A DNA stretch of 64,000 bases from Bacteroidetes bacterium UBA7662 (GCA_002483345.1 DLHS01000006.1:16550-80549), one strand, 5' to 3'. Shown: positions 25,998-36,413, counted from the first letter of the stretch. Made by a program: numbers and translations. Notes: generated by a model not told the origin, from the sequence alone.

Positions 25998-28900
25998 TGC
26001 TTTCTGACGGCTTTACGATGTTCCATAAGTGTCATAATACCTCGTTCAGTTTCTTTTTTCTTTCTTACCAAGGCACCTGTTTCATCGTATTCGAATAGTG
26101 TGGCATAATTATTTTCATCCAGAACGGCCATCATCCGATCACTGAAAGGATCAAATACGTAACTAACCATCTGAGCATCCACCGGATATATCCTGAGGTC
26201 ATCAAAGTATGCACCGACTGTGCCGCCATCCAGTTCTATAACAAAATATTCAGAAACAGCCGGTATGGTTATGGTTCCCTCAAATCGCTGCCAGCGTTCG
26301 ACCATCGGGCCAGCAGCTTTCAGCTGGTAAGGAATGACTGAGGTACTTTCACCTTTCGTTCTGACCCGTACAGAAGCATTGGCATATCCTCCGTTGAAAT
26401 TTGTGGCCTGATCTTCCCTTATCCAGCCGGAAACAACCATGTCAATTGAATTTCCTCCTGTTTTGGGCGCAAAAGGATAAATCACATACCCGATATCAAT
26501 CAAATTAATTCCAGTCAAATCTACACTGTCTGTTAGTACCTTATTGGCATTGACTTTCATGCTGTACCGGCCGGTGTGCGCCTGATCTGCTGATACGGAA
26601 CCTTTAGATGAAGGAGCCTGATTGTTTTTAATGAAATACTTGCGTCCCTTAGAAGAGGTAAATCCGAATTGTTTAATGAAACCCAGTGAGAACTGAGGAA
26701 CATAGCCTGCGTAATAGGGCATCAGAAACTCTTCAAAACCTTCTGATGCAATCAGATGTTGCCTGGAGTTCCTGGCCGTAGCGGTTACCAGTCTTTCCTT
26801 GTACCCAAACAAGGAAGTATATGGAACGCCAAGCACATCATCATACTCTACCAGATTTCCGGCAATGCTAACCTTCTGAATCGCCTGATCCACTTTCCAG
26901 TTCGTCAAGGTCAGGATATCGATAAGCGGATATTGGGCTACAATACCATCGTATTCACTGACGCCAGGGCAAATGGTTTTGGACCAACTGGACGTGAACC
27001 CGAATAAGTGTGCAAATGAAGACAATGTTCCATCCACCCGGGCATGCCCGGCATAGCCCCGTGTCCCTCTGAAGGAAAACTTGCTTTGCATAGAAAGAAA
27101 AGGAATATAAGCGTCCAGACTGGTGAAAAGCGGTGAAATAGGCTGAGTTGTAAATTTTTTGAGTTGGTAACCAACAGATTTGCCTTCAGCACTCAAAACA
27201 TTGCCTGACAAAAGCCACAGACTTGATCCCGTCAGCACCGGATTATCTGTAGAAGTGAAACTGTAGGAGGTTTGATTTATTTGATTGGAAGCATGTGTTG
27301 TAATGTTCTTCATTTCATAATCACCTGCTGGTATGGCATTTCCTCCGGCATCTTTCAAATACATATATCTTGCCTTTTCACAGCTTCCAGTTACATTAGC
27401 ATAGCTAATCCATGCTACAGAAAGGGCATTGGTGGATAAATTCCGGAGAAGTAATTTATCGCCAGGGCACCACATGGGATTGATGCTGTAATAATGGCTG
27501 GGTGCTGTCCACCATAGATTTGAACTTGTCGGCATGTAGGTCACATGGTCTGTAAAGTTCACCCTGTTGTAAGCCGGACGGAAGACCGGTAAAGTATTTA
27601 CCTGAACACTATGCGCATATGCTGCCGGAATATTTACCGCATATTGTTTATCCCTGAACTCATTTTCAACAGAAGTTACAATGTCAGCACCTGTGTAAGC
27701 GTCCCGTATTATTCTATCAGATGCGATACTGGAAGCATGGTCGAACGTTTCAGTCCTCACCAAAATCCCTGTTTGACTGATGACTTTTGTAACAACCATT
27801 GACTTGAATGTTGTTTCACTAACAGATACGTTTTCGAACAACTTGAGAAAGAATACCGGAAAGACAGATGCCATGGAAAAATCAAAATTGAAGCTTCCTT
27901 TGGTTGTAATGTTCTTGTTCTCATGATACCTGGAATCCAATGTCATATCAACATCGATTCCGAAAACTGTATTGTCAATTTTTATCCGTTCCTTTTCTTC
28001 AGGAACATCGTAATCGACCCATATTGTCTTCGCTTCACTATTAAGTTTGCCTGGTGATTCTTCTCCATAATGATAACGCGTACCACTGGTGACCACGTCG
28101 GCACCAGCATCGGACTTGCCATAAGTAATGGTTGATTTAGGTTTCCCGTGCATATCATTAGTTACAATGACATACCCTTGAGAAGCTGTCATCCGCTGGT
28201 AGCTGTCGCCCACCTTTCCGACAGATACAGATGAATTCTGAGGAACCATTTTCACCTGGGTATGAGCCAACCGAGTAGGATAATCGTAGGCTGTAAAAAA
28301 TGCATGCATGGTATACCCTTTTCCAGATCGGGCAGTTTCTTCATGAATATCAGCTACACGAACCTGTCTGTATCCAATACTGGCAGACGGGAAAAACATC
28401 TCGCCAAAAGGCTCCTCCTGAAAATATTCTCCCCTTGGTTTCATCCAGTTATCTCTGGTTGTATATTTGGATGGCTGTCTCCACGGATTTTCATCCCCAC
28501 CTATCATAGGTTCATAAGACGCTACACCACTGCTTATTGTGCCATAAACAGGGTCTTCCATTTCATAGCTGAATTGTTGCCCATATTCTGCCGTTTCTCC
28601 CAACTCAACCATTTCCGCCCAGTTATCATACATTTTTACAGAAGCAACCCGACTTCCTCCTCCTAGCTTATCCAGTGTAGGGGAGTTTAGTCGTATCCAG
28701 GATTTTTCCAGTTTAACATCACGCCCTCTTCCCTTATCCGTATGAATTTTGAAAGAGTCTTTGAACAAACTTACAATCTCCCCGACAAGACCCAGAATAC
28801 TTTGCATAATGTTTTCTAATCCGGACTGATTCGGATTTGATCCCGGATAAATAAATTGTGTCAGACTGTTTTCAGCATAGAGCAGGGATGAGACTGTCAG

Positions 28901-31900
28901 CGGATTATAGTCCCTGTTTTTACGACTTACTGTTTGCAGCTTGATATACGCATATCGTGTATCGGCGCACATACCACTCTGGTTAATGTCGATTTCTGCA
29001 TATCCCGTAATGCGTTCATAACCACTATTTCCATTGTTGACATCCGCCACCCGAATCTCCGCACTGAAATAAAGATTTTTCATGCCTTCCAGATACCTCT
29101 TTCTGAATGTTGCATTTGTAATACCCAAAGGGCTGTCAGCAAGCCGGACATACATATAAGCATTAGACACCGTCTTGGGTGAGAACAAAGCTGTACTTGG
29201 TAACAGGGCTGAGGATGAACCAAAACCTGCTATACGGAACATCTCCATAGCGCGTTTATTTTGCACAAAGGCATATCGATCCGCCTCGTATGCTACCTCA
29301 ATGATACCACCTGAAGGTAATTTGATAGTTTCCAGATTCCATGCAGAGGCCCAGGTATCAGCATTGGTATTTTGCTGGTTGACATAAGGGAATTCCATAT
29401 TCGTGGCCCAATTGGATGCCTCTTTGTAATTACCCCAGCGATCATATTTGTTCTGGTCATAGCCTGGATTAGTATTGCTGTATGTAAATGTGTATGGACT
29501 AAGCTTTCCTTTGTTAGAATTCCCGTAATAGATATAAACACTTTCCAGTGTAAGCTTACCAGGGTCTACATCATCTTCATCAGGGTCAAAATTTGGTATA
29601 TTTTTACATAGATGATAACTATAAACAAATTCAATTTTCTTCAAACGAATCGCGTTGAGTTTATTAACGACTCTATCAGCTTTATTATAAAGTACTATTG
29701 AATCCAGTTTCCATTGCCGGTCCGCATCGGTAACGGAGCCTGGCAGACCTCCGTGCTCCCCTGCAACGCCAACCCCGTCATATCTGGGTGAAATGTAAAA
29801 CTCTGCTATCTGGTCCTTACTTTCAATGGTGTGCAGATACCACAACTCTTTTACTCCATAAGAATAACTACCCTTGTCATCTGTCTTATCAATGAGGTGG
29901 CCCTCACTCAGGCGTGCTTTCAGATTTTCATAGGGAGCTCTCCATTTATATGTTTCGCTTTTCCTGGTATAGTTGAATTTTGTAAAATTACCCAGATCAT
30001 CATCTGTCACCCCGTCTCCATTAATATCCTCATAATCAGGAGATAATATGCTCGTTAGAAAATAAGAGTGCGCATAAGCCGGGGTTTTAGTAGCCTGATA
30101 GAAATGATCTAATCCTCTTTTATGGTCAGGTTTATTCCCACTTAAAGAATAAGCAACCATGCCTCCTGAAGTTGAAAAATTGCTTGCATTGAAGGTAACG
30201 TCCTTTTGAAGTTTATTCCACGCAGGCAGGGCATAATTGTAGTGTGTTCCTGACTCATCGAGACAGTTAATCTCAGCAATCTGATGCCTTTTTGCATCAT
30301 CTTCATCTGTTCCGTAAAGCGCAATACTGGCAACACTGTTTGTGGTATCTGTAAAGTAATTATCGGGATAGCTTGGTCGTGTTTTAAGCATTCCGGCTAC
30401 TTCCGCCTCTTCTGCACTCAGAAAAAAAACTGTTTTAGATCTTGGCTCTCTGAAATATGTAGATGTGGCTGTTTGAGGCAATGTCCCTACATAGGAGTCA
30501 TTCGATCGCAGAACGGGCACCGCACTGCTCCCTATAAGTTCCACATTAACCGGGCTGAAGGATCCTACGTTCTTGAAAAACAGGGAGTCTGTAACATTCT
30601 GTTCTCCCTCGAATTTGAAGTAACAGTTTTCATAAAAATTGCCTATCCCTTTATGCTTGAAGGTATTGGGCACCATATTAAACTCCTGAGGCTCCCATTT
30701 CCCTGATCTTACATTTGAAACCGTAATGGTTGCATCCCCGCCAGCTCGAAAAGCGTTACCCAAACCCAGCTCTAGTCCGACATCCGCATTGGCAACACCA
30801 TTTGTTTGCAGAAATGGATCTGATAATTGACCAACATCATTCCGATGAGCTCTGACTGTCCCTGCCAATCCCTGCCCCTGAATAGAAAAAACGTCATATG
30901 TAAAGTTTGTCACAGGAAGATTTTTCATGTCTTCACTGAATGCTCCATCTTTCTCACGATTCAAATCAAGTAAGCTATTGGCATTCGCATGCTCCGTAAA
31001 GACATATCCATAGGCCTTTGAAGCCTGCGTCTCCGTCAAAACAGACTGAGAACTATACTGACCATCAATTCCAAATCCCGGGTGACCGCCAAACAATTCA
31101 CCGCCAACAGTTGCCTTGAAATTAATGCTGGTTGATTTAAGCCGCAGAGCAGTACCTGGTGTAAAAGAATTTGTATTAACTGGCAGACCAACCCCTACAG
31201 AAAGAGGTTTTGGTGACGCAGTTGCACCTGTAAGTTGCAATGACTTTAAACCGCTTCTACTGTTCATACCAGCAGATGCTCCGACAGAAAAAGGATTACT
31301 GGTTTTACTGGTTTCTTTCCCGGCCAAAAAAGCAAGCCCCATGGTCGGTTCTACATCCAAACCAGTTTGTGAATTATATCCTAAGGAAAGCTTCAGAGAG
31401 AGCGGACCAAATTGCTTTTCAAAAGATTTTCCCAATGTATATCCCATTCCATTGTAATTGTTATGGTAAATAGAGAACCCCAGCGGAACACTAAGTTTTT
31501 TTCCTCCGGGCAACTTCAATTTACCCAACAACTCAAGGATGGTTTTACCACCGACACCGTAGGTTTTATTCTCTTTCATATAACGCTCTTCTATGATTTC
31601 CTCCCCTTTGAAATCATCCGGAATGCCCCTGACTGCTCTGGTAACTACCCCGCAATTCAGATTCCATCCCAGTCCAACCCAACTTGCTTCCTGATCCATA
31701 CCTATACCGGCATTGTAGGTAAGGTTTACAGGGTAGCCACCAACTTCAAGCAATGGAATATTGTATTTGAAATCACCGGAGAATAAATCCACCATATCTG
31801 TCGCATCAATCTGCTGAAAACCAGCCGTTTCCGGCTGTGATGGCCCGCCGGTCAACGCAAATGCTGTTATTGGAAAAAGTAATTGATTCAGTAATGCAAG

Positions 31901-31930
31901 AAGTAATAAAAATGCAAGTCCCTTTTTCAT
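25994..31930 (-). CDS. SpvB/TcB-like large exported protein of the RHS operon
   Basis: 1978 residues with signal peptide MKKGLAFLLLLALLNQLLFPITAFA. Residues about 40-110 read 'MVDLFSGDFKYNIPLLEVGG...LTYNAG...WVGLGWNLN...RAVRG', which parallels the start of SpvB and Tc-toxin B subunits ('..Y.IPI..PPG..G..P.L.L.Y.S..G...G.GW.L...I.R'). There is a Ca-loop-like DINGDGVTDDD about 650 residues in, and the end (about 1925-1978) has a YD-like unit 'NNYATLFEYDETGALVRKKKE'. In Tc toxins the B and C subunits together form the RHS cocoon; this protein followed by an RHS gene would be the same order. Proteins with this N-terminus are, to my knowledge, common in Bacteroidota but without a defined function. 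Confidence 0.7.
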   Translation of the reverse strand: MKKGLAFLLLLALLNQLLFPITAFALTGGPSQPETAGFQQIDATDMVDLFSGDFKYNIPLLEVGGYPVNLTYNAGIGMDQEASWVGLGWNLNCGVVTRAVRGIPDDFKGEEIIEERYMKENKTYGVGGKTILELLGKLKLPGGKKLSVPLGFSIYHNNYNGMGYTLGKSFEKQFGPLSLKLSLGYNSQTGLDVEPTMGLAFLAGKETSKTSNPFSVGASAGMNSRSGLKSLQLTGATASPKPLSVGVGLPVNTNSFTPGTALRLKSTSINFKATVGGELFGGHPGFGIDGQYSSQSVLTETQASKAYGYVFTEHANANSLLDLNREKDGAFSEDMKNLPVTNFTYDVFSIQGQGLAGTVRAHRNDVGQLSDPFLQTNGVANADVGLELGLGNAFRAGGDATITVSNVRSGKWEPQEFNMVPNTFKHKGIGNFYENCYFKFEGEQNVTDSLFFKNVGSFSPVNVELIGSSAVPVLRSNDSYVGTLPQTATSTYFREPRSKTVFFLSAEEAEVAGMLKTRPSYPDNYFTDTTNSVASIALYGTDEDDAKRHQIAEINCLDESGTHYNYALPAWNKLQKDVTFNASNFSTSGGMVAYSLSGNKPDHKRGLDHFYQATKTPAYAHSYFLTSILSPDYEDINGDGVTDDDLGNFTKFNYTRKSETYKWRAPYENLKARLSEGHLIDKTDDKGSYSYGVKELWYLHTIESKDQIAEFYISPRYDGVGVAGEHGGLPGSVTDADRQWKLDSIVLYNKADRVVNKLNAIRLKKIEFVYSYHLCKNIPNFDPDEDDVDPGKLTLESVYIYYGNSNKGKLSPYTFTYSNTNPGYDQNKYDRWGNYKEASNWATNMEFPYVNQQNTNADTWASAWNLETIKLPSGGIIEVAYEADRYAFVQNKRAMEMFRIAGFGSSSALLPSTALFSPKTVSNAYMYVRLADSPLGITNATFRKRYLEGMKNLYFSAEIRVADVNNGNSGYERITGYAEIDINQSGMCADTRYAYIKLQTVSRKNRDYNPLTVSSLLYAENSLTQFIYPGSNPNQSGLENIMQSILGLVGEIVSLFKDSFKIHTDKGRGRDVKLEKSWIRLNSPTLDKLGGGSRVASVKMYDNWAEMVELGETAEYGQQFSYEMEDPVYGTISSGVASYEPMIGGDENPWRQPSKYTTRDNWMKPRGEYFQEEPFGEMFFPSASIGYRQVRVADIHEETARSGKGYTMHAFFTAYDYPTRLAHTQVKMVPQNSSVSVGKVGDSYQRMTASQGYVIVTNDMHGKPKSTITYGKSDAGADVVTSGTRYHYGEESPGKLNSEAKTIWVDYDVPEEKERIKIDNTVFGIDVDMTLDSRYHENKNITTKGSFNFDFSMASVFPVFFLKLFENVSVSETTFKSMVVTKVISQTGILVRTETFDHASSIASDRIIRDAYTGADIVTSVENEFRDKQYAVNIPAAYAHSVQVNTLPVFRPAYNRVNFTDHVTYMPTSSNLWWTAPSHYYSINPMWCPGDKLLLRNLSTNALSVAWISYANVTGSCEKARYMYLKDAGGNAIPAGDYEMKNITTHASNQINQTSYSFTSTDNPVLTGSSLWLLSGNVLSAEGKSVGYQLKKFTTQPISPLFTSLDAYIPFLSMQSKFSFRGTRGYAGHARVDGTLSSFAHLFGFTSSWSKTICPGVSEYDGIVAQYPLIDILTLTNWKVDQAIQKVSIAGNLVEYDDVLGVPYTSLFGYKERLVTATARNSRQHLIASEGFEEFLMPYYAGYVPQFSLGFIKQFGFTSSKGRKYFIKNNQAPSSKGSVSADQAHTGRYSMKVNANKVLTDSVDLTGINLIDIGYVIYPFAPKTGGNSIDMVVSGWIREDQATNFNGGYANASVRVRTKGESTSVIPYQLKAAGPMVERWQRFEGTITIPAVSEYFVIELDGGTVGAYFDDLRIYPVDAQMVSYVFDPFSDRMMAVLDENNYATLFEYDETGALVRKKKETERGIMTLMEHRKAVRKQ

Positions 31931-31958
31931 GTTAATATCTATTATTGGGTACGATCGG

Positions 31959-32459
31959 TCATTGAATATCGAATTCAGCTATGCGGCTTTCACCTGTGAC
32001 TTCCTGAATTTTCAGGAATCGTTTGTCCTCGTGGTTCCCGGAAGATTTGTTGTCCTTGTCAAATCCTGCTAAAAACACATGGGCCCCCTTAATTGCATTA
32101 AAGCCCTCATAATGAAAATAAATAAGATTTAAAGCGACCATGCTTTCATTCACAGTGATCAGAAAGTCTGGCTTATTTTTCTCTTTGTTTTTCGGGCTGG
32201 CATAAATCGTGAATGATATTACATCCTCCAGCTCCTTCATCCTGGATATCCGCGCGGAATCGGACGGGATGTTTTCTATTTCAACTATGTACTCAGGAGA
32301 TTTATACTGTACTATGTAACTATAATTCTTTGTTTCAAGTTGCTTGCGAAGGCCATTCTCTGGATTTTCGTACTCCTGTATTACAGATCCTGAGCAAGCA
32401 CTTAGCATCAGGCCAGGTATCCAGATATTTCCAATGATAAGTTTTATAAAGCTGTTCAT
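31959..32459 (-). CDS. Small lipoprotein of the RHS operon
   Basis: 166 residues. Signal peptide with lipobox LSAC, Cys at residue 22. The mature part has mixed beta-like strands ('YIVQYKSPEYIVEIENIP', 'SFTIYASPKN', 'HVFLAGFDKD') and a charged middle, with no catalytic motif. The family is not recognised. Its ATG overlaps the stop of the upstream gene by one base (TAATG at 32459) and it lies 28 bp before the SpvB-like gene, so it belongs to the same transcript. It could be an outer-membrane anchor or chaperone for the RHS apparatus. Confidence 0.65.
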   Translation of the reverse strand: MNSFIKLIIGNIWIPGLMLSACSGSVIQEYENPENGLRKQLETKNYSYIVQYKSPEYIVEIENIPSDSARISRMKELEDVISFTIYASPKNKEKNKPDFLITVNESMVALNLIYFHYEGFNAIKGAHVFLAGFDKDNKSSGNHEDKRFLKIQEVTGESRIAEFDIQ

Positions 32460-33583
32460 TATTTTATGCGATTAGGGTTCAGGTATTTGAAAGTAAGTCG
32501 ATGTAATCCGGCATTACCCTCAACCTCCAATATATAATCACCTAAATGTTTTAATGACAAGTCTCTGATTGAAATATCTACCCTGTTTTCGCCAGGTCGT
32601 AGCGCTACGGTATCCTGTAGAAGAACCTCATCATCGCCATCCCGGAACAAACTATATTTTATGGTTCTTTCCTGTGCTGAAACATTATATCCAAACTTTA
32701 TACTTTCATAAAAATAAAGTTCAGCTTGCCCAAGAGCTGTAGCTATATTAATGTAGGAAGTAGTAGGGGTAATTAACAGTACCGGTTTCTCCTGCTCAAC
32801 GTTAAATGACCACACTTCAGAAGACCCAAGATAAATCCTGCCAAAATAGGCATCTATCTGCCATACATAGCTTTTATCCTCTTCCAATATTCTGGCATTC
32901 GAAGGGTATAAAAACATGGGGTTATCAAGGCCATTCTGATTTACCAAATGAGGATTGCGTTTAATAGCCTCTTCATTCCGCTGATGACTTAGTTTTTCAG
33001 ACAGTTTAAAGACATATGACAGCCTTCTAACAATTCCTGCCTCTGTTGAGACCGCTGACCAGCTGAAGTGTGGTCGAAACTCAGGTTCGATTACAGAGCC
33101 ATCTTCAGGCGTTAATAAGAGAAGATTAAAATTTGAAGGTTTATATAGCTCTCTACAACCGAAGACGGGTGCCGAAGGAGGATCCGTCATTATTTCCAGT
33201 TCGGCGCAAAGTTCATAATTCCCGGCAGGGAAGTTTCCCGTTATATCCTTTATTGCTCTGAAATCCGGATTCGTATAGGTAAAGTTAAAATTGGATCTGG
33301 CATAGGTCGATAACAATCTGCTACCCGGTCCCAACTCCATTGGAACGGACTGAATATCCAGAACCTTACCTAAGCCCATGAGGTTAACTGTTGCTTTGTA
33401 AACAACCATTATCCGTTGCCCTGTCCTGTTGTTCAGGGATACATCCAGCACAGACTTCTCGTCAAGTTGTAATTCCCTGATTCTTTCAAAACTAACCGTA
33501 ACAGATTGTCCTTCTGCAATTTTCAGCGCTCCTGAAGTGAGGAAAAAAATCAGGAAAATCCTTAGTATGATATGATTTGTCAT
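32459..33583 (-). CDS. Exported Ig/fibronectin-like protein of the RHS operon
   Basis: 374 residues with a signal peptide (hydrophobic residues 4-22, MTNHIILRIFLIFFLTSGALKI..). Three beta-rich parts can be seen: an N-terminal domain (about 27-155, containing 'TGNFPAGNYELCAEL'), a fibronectin-like domain (about 158-270, 'LLTPEDGSVIEPEFRPHFSW' to 'SYVWQIDAYFG...VWSFNVE'), and a C-terminal beta domain (275-374). No catalytic residues are evident. The fibronectin-type pattern '..P.F.W' then 'Y.W.I.A' is common in surface proteins of this phylum. The gene is 55 bp after the beta-barrel gene and overlaps the next by one base. Confidence 0.65.
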   Translation of the reverse strand: MTNHIILRIFLIFFLTSGALKIAEGQSVTVSFERIRELQLDEKSVLDVSLNNRTGQRIMVVYKATVNLMGLGKVLDIQSVPMELGPGSRLLSTYARSNFNFTYTNPDFRAIKDITGNFPAGNYELCAELEIMTDPPSAPVFGCRELYKPSNFNLLLLTPEDGSVIEPEFRPHFSWSAVSTEAGIVRRLSYVFKLSEKLSHQRNEEAIKRNPHLVNQNGLDNPMFLYPSNARILEEDKSYVWQIDAYFGRIYLGSSEVWSFNVEQEKPVLLITPTTSYINIATALGQAELYFYESIKFGYNVSAQERTIKYSLFRDGDDEVLLQDTVALRPGENRVDISIRDLSLKHLGDYILEVEGNAGLHRLTFKYLNPNRIK

Positions 33584-33638
33584 AGACTACAATTGATTGT
33601 CATATTTAATCCTTGTATAACTGCTATCATTTATTTAC

Positions 33639-36413
33639 TTAAAAGAATGCATTTAATCTAACTCTGAAAGTATGAAAAGCAGAGGCCTCCAAACCCAGGT
33701 AATCAGATCTGTAAATCCAATCCGCATTTATTCGAAAAAAACCCTTATGGAACCCCAATCCTGAACCGGAGCCAAAAATTTGTCCGGGTACTTCAGGAGA
33801 AAGTGAGATTTCCGCACTAAAGGAAAAGTGTTTTGATAAATCAACTGAATAAGAAGCCGTTAAACTTGCAGATGGAATAAAGGCTACCCGAGACCGGAGT
33901 GTATCAGCATATACCTCAGACTGTTTATTATAGTAAAACGATAGTGCATACCTGGAATCATTCCGCTGATAGCTGTAGGAAGCAGAAGCACTTTCAGTGC
34001 TAAATCTATCCTGATCGAAATCCATCAGACTTTTCTGGTATACCAGCATTACAGTGTGCAATTGTTTCCCGTTTCTTTTTGAATACCGGGACGCACCTCT
34101 GAAAATGGCCTGACTGTTTCTTATATATTGTATTGAATCCTGAACATTGGTTTGGTTCTCAATAAAATACGGGGCATAATATAATTCCAGACTTGGCCAT
34201 CCCCTTGCAGTAAATCTTGTGTCAACAACAACTCCAATGGCATCATTCTTCCTGTCCAAATCGTTTCGCAGATACTTGATTTTGAACTTACTCTTCAGCA
34301 TATCATTTAAACTCAGGAGGCCCGCTCCCCCGGAGATTTCCCTGAAGTTTCTTCTTTGAAAAAGGTTGCCAATACTATAAAAGGCGGGATTCACCTGTTC
34401 AAAACTTCCCTCAATGGTTATCTTGTTAAAATCACGGCTTAACTTTAACATCCCGGCATACTTTTTCGGATCAAGCAAAGCATTGTATAGCAAATCTGAA
34501 ACTGAGGCGGTCTCATCTGTAAGTCCGTTAATAGTTGCCGCTACTTCATATTCTACTTTTGTCTTATCATAATCACCACTTTGATAGCCTATACTAACAA
34601 CGGTATTCTTACGATCAGGCATTCTGTTTGTCGAAGCGGTTGCGGTACCATCGAGCATCACAAAATTTGACTTTCGATTGTTCTTATGCTTAAACACAGC
34701 TTTTACTGCCGTCACATCAGGACTTTGAGTCGGAAAACCAGCCGCTATGGGATTATTGTGGGTCAACATTTTACCCCTCAGGACAAAAACATCTACTTTG
34801 TCAAGGTCGTAGCCAAATGTGGCTCCAGAAACGCCAATATTTAATAAACTATATCTCGAATAAGATCTGTATACCTGCCCGAATTCAAAATCAAGGACTC
34901 CAGCTAAGAGCTTATTCGCCTTATCAAGTCTGCCTGCTTTTTTTAGTGTTTTTCTAATATCCCGGGAATCCATTTTATCTTCCGGCCCATCGGGAAACAA
35001 CTCTGTAATGTTACTTGAATCATAAGCTGACCGTTTGTGGATATTCTGAAGTCTTTCCTGCATTTCCGCTTCTTTTTTGTTTAAATCAGTCAGCGTTTGC
35101 TTGATTTTTCTCTTTTGATTTTCAAGTTTGATTCTTTCGTTCAGGCTCAGCGAATCACCGACAATCCGGGAAGATTCCAATTTTTCCAGTTCATTTTGTT
35201 TGTCAGTTATTCGCTTGCTAATCTCCTTTCTGGTTGCAGCTAATTGATTTTCTGCCATTTCATTGAGCTGTATCTCCTGTGTATTTGTAGAAATCAAGGA
35301 TTTTCGCATGCTTTCCATCTCTTGGACAAACTGATCACGATCAAATCTATAATAGAAACTATTCGGCCTATAGAAATGGTTTTGCTCGTTTGAAACTAAA
35401 AAACCTAATTGAAACGGAGCTATGCCCAGTTTAACTGCAGCATTTCCGGAAAATCTGAATACCGAAAGCGGAGTCTCATTTACATATGGTGCCTTAGAAT
35501 ACTGTTCGGACTCCAAGGTAATGTCTCCCTTCATAACAACCTTCTTCGAAAGCAAGGGTTTACTACTTTTCGAAATATCTCCAATGCTTATCTGGTCCTG
35601 AAAAGAGTTCCCCTGATGAAACAAGGGCAATTGATTTGATCTTAAAGCTGTTGAGATAGGCTTCCAGACCACAAGACGGGCTGTATCGGAAAGCACCCAC
35701 CCTTTATATTGCAGTTTTACTGAAGACACAGAAAAGAGTGGAATCCTTGGTCCTGAAATTAGGAATACTCCATCATTCGCAACATTGAGTCCTACACTAT
35801 CCCGGATATATTCCTTTGAAAGAGAAATGCGAAATGGAAACAAGCCCTGTGTCTGCCAGACTTCCATTTTACTATAATCGAGAACCAGACTATCTTCTTC
35901 CCACTTTCCTGTTTCTTCAAGCTGAAAAAAGAATGGTTTATTAAAGTCTGCTTCCAGAGGCGCTTTGCAATACCATTTAAAAGAACGCTTTTGTATTAAT
36001 CCCTCCTGATATAAAATACTGACATCAGCTGATAACTCACCTTTGGGAAATGCACCATACTTTCTCAAAAAGTTAAAAAAATCAGGCTCTATGGTATCAA
36101 TTCTGGAATAACTAACAGTATTGAAATCAATCTTGCTCCTTCTTAACAGCATTTCGTCGTGTGTTTCTAATACAAGTAAGAGACCGCCCTTGTCATGAGC
36201 GATTGTTATTAAGAGCTTTGAAAAGCTGGTATCTGCATTTGCCTTCTTTATAATTAGTTCTGGTAAATGGAGTCCACAGGAGTCTACTCCGGGTTTATCC
36301 CAAAACAGTATTGGTTCACTACTTTGTGCGGAAAGCACAGTACATAATCCTGTTATGGTAGCCACAAGGAGACAGATTAATTGTGATAACCGATTAATTA
36401 AACTCAACAACAA
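33639..36413 (-). CDS. Probable outer-membrane beta-barrel with internal coiled coil, first gene of RHS operon
   Basis: 924 residues. The N-terminus (LLSLINRLSQLICLLVATITGLCTVLSAQ, 30 residues including the start) is a signal peptide, but no in-frame ATG precedes it: the codons are TTG-TTG-TTG and the frame is closed by TGA just upstream, so a TTG start is needed. Residues 30-340 are beta-rich. About 356-458 is strongly charged and heptad-like (coiled coil, Lys/Glu/Gln rich). From about 497 to the end there are many alternating amphipathic strands, closing in RLNAFF with a terminal Phe, the usual end of an outer-membrane barrel. I infer an outer-membrane channel or anchor for the RHS products. 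The family is not recognised. Confidence 0.65.
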   Translation of the reverse strand: MLLSLINRLSQLICLLVATITGLCTVLSAQSSEPILFWDKPGVDSCGLHLPELIIKKANADTSFSKLLITIAHDKGGLLLVLETHDEMLLRRSKIDFNTVSYSRIDTIEPDFFNFLRKYGAFPKGELSADVSILYQEGLIQKRSFKWYCKAPLEADFNKPFFFQLEETGKWEEDSLVLDYSKMEVWQTQGLFPFRISLSKEYIRDSVGLNVANDGVFLISGPRIPLFSVSSVKLQYKGWVLSDTARLVVWKPISTALRSNQLPLFHQGNSFQDQISIGDISKSSKPLLSKKVVMKGDITLESEQYSKAPYVNETPLSVFRFSGNAAVKLGIAPFQLGFLVSNEQNHFYRPNSFYYRFDRDQFVQEMESMRKSLISTNTQEIQLNEMAENQLAATRKEISKRITDKQNELEKLESSRIVGDSLSLNERIKLENQKRKIKQTLTDLNKKEAEMQERLQNIHKRSAYDSSNITELFPDGPEDKMDSRDIRKTLKKAGRLDKANKLLAGVLDFEFGQVYRSYSRYSLLNIGVSGATFGYDLDKVDVFVLRGKMLTHNNPIAAGFPTQSPDVTAVKAVFKHKNNRKSNFVMLDGTATASTNRMPDRKNTVVSIGYQSGDYDKTKVEYEVAATINGLTDETASVSDLLYNALLDPKKYAGMLKLSRDFNKITIEGSFEQVNPAFYSIGNLFQRRNFREISGGAGLLSLNDMLKSKFKIKYLRNDLDRKNDAIGVVVDTRFTARGWPSLELYYAPYFIENQTNVQDSIQYIRNSQAIFRGASRYSKRNGKQLHTVMLVYQKSLMDFDQDRFSTESASASYSYQRNDSRYALSFYYNKQSEVYADTLRSRVAFIPSASLTASYSVDLSKHFSFSAEISLSPEVPGQIFGSGSGLGFHKGFFRINADWIYRSDYLGLEASAFHTFRVRLNAFF

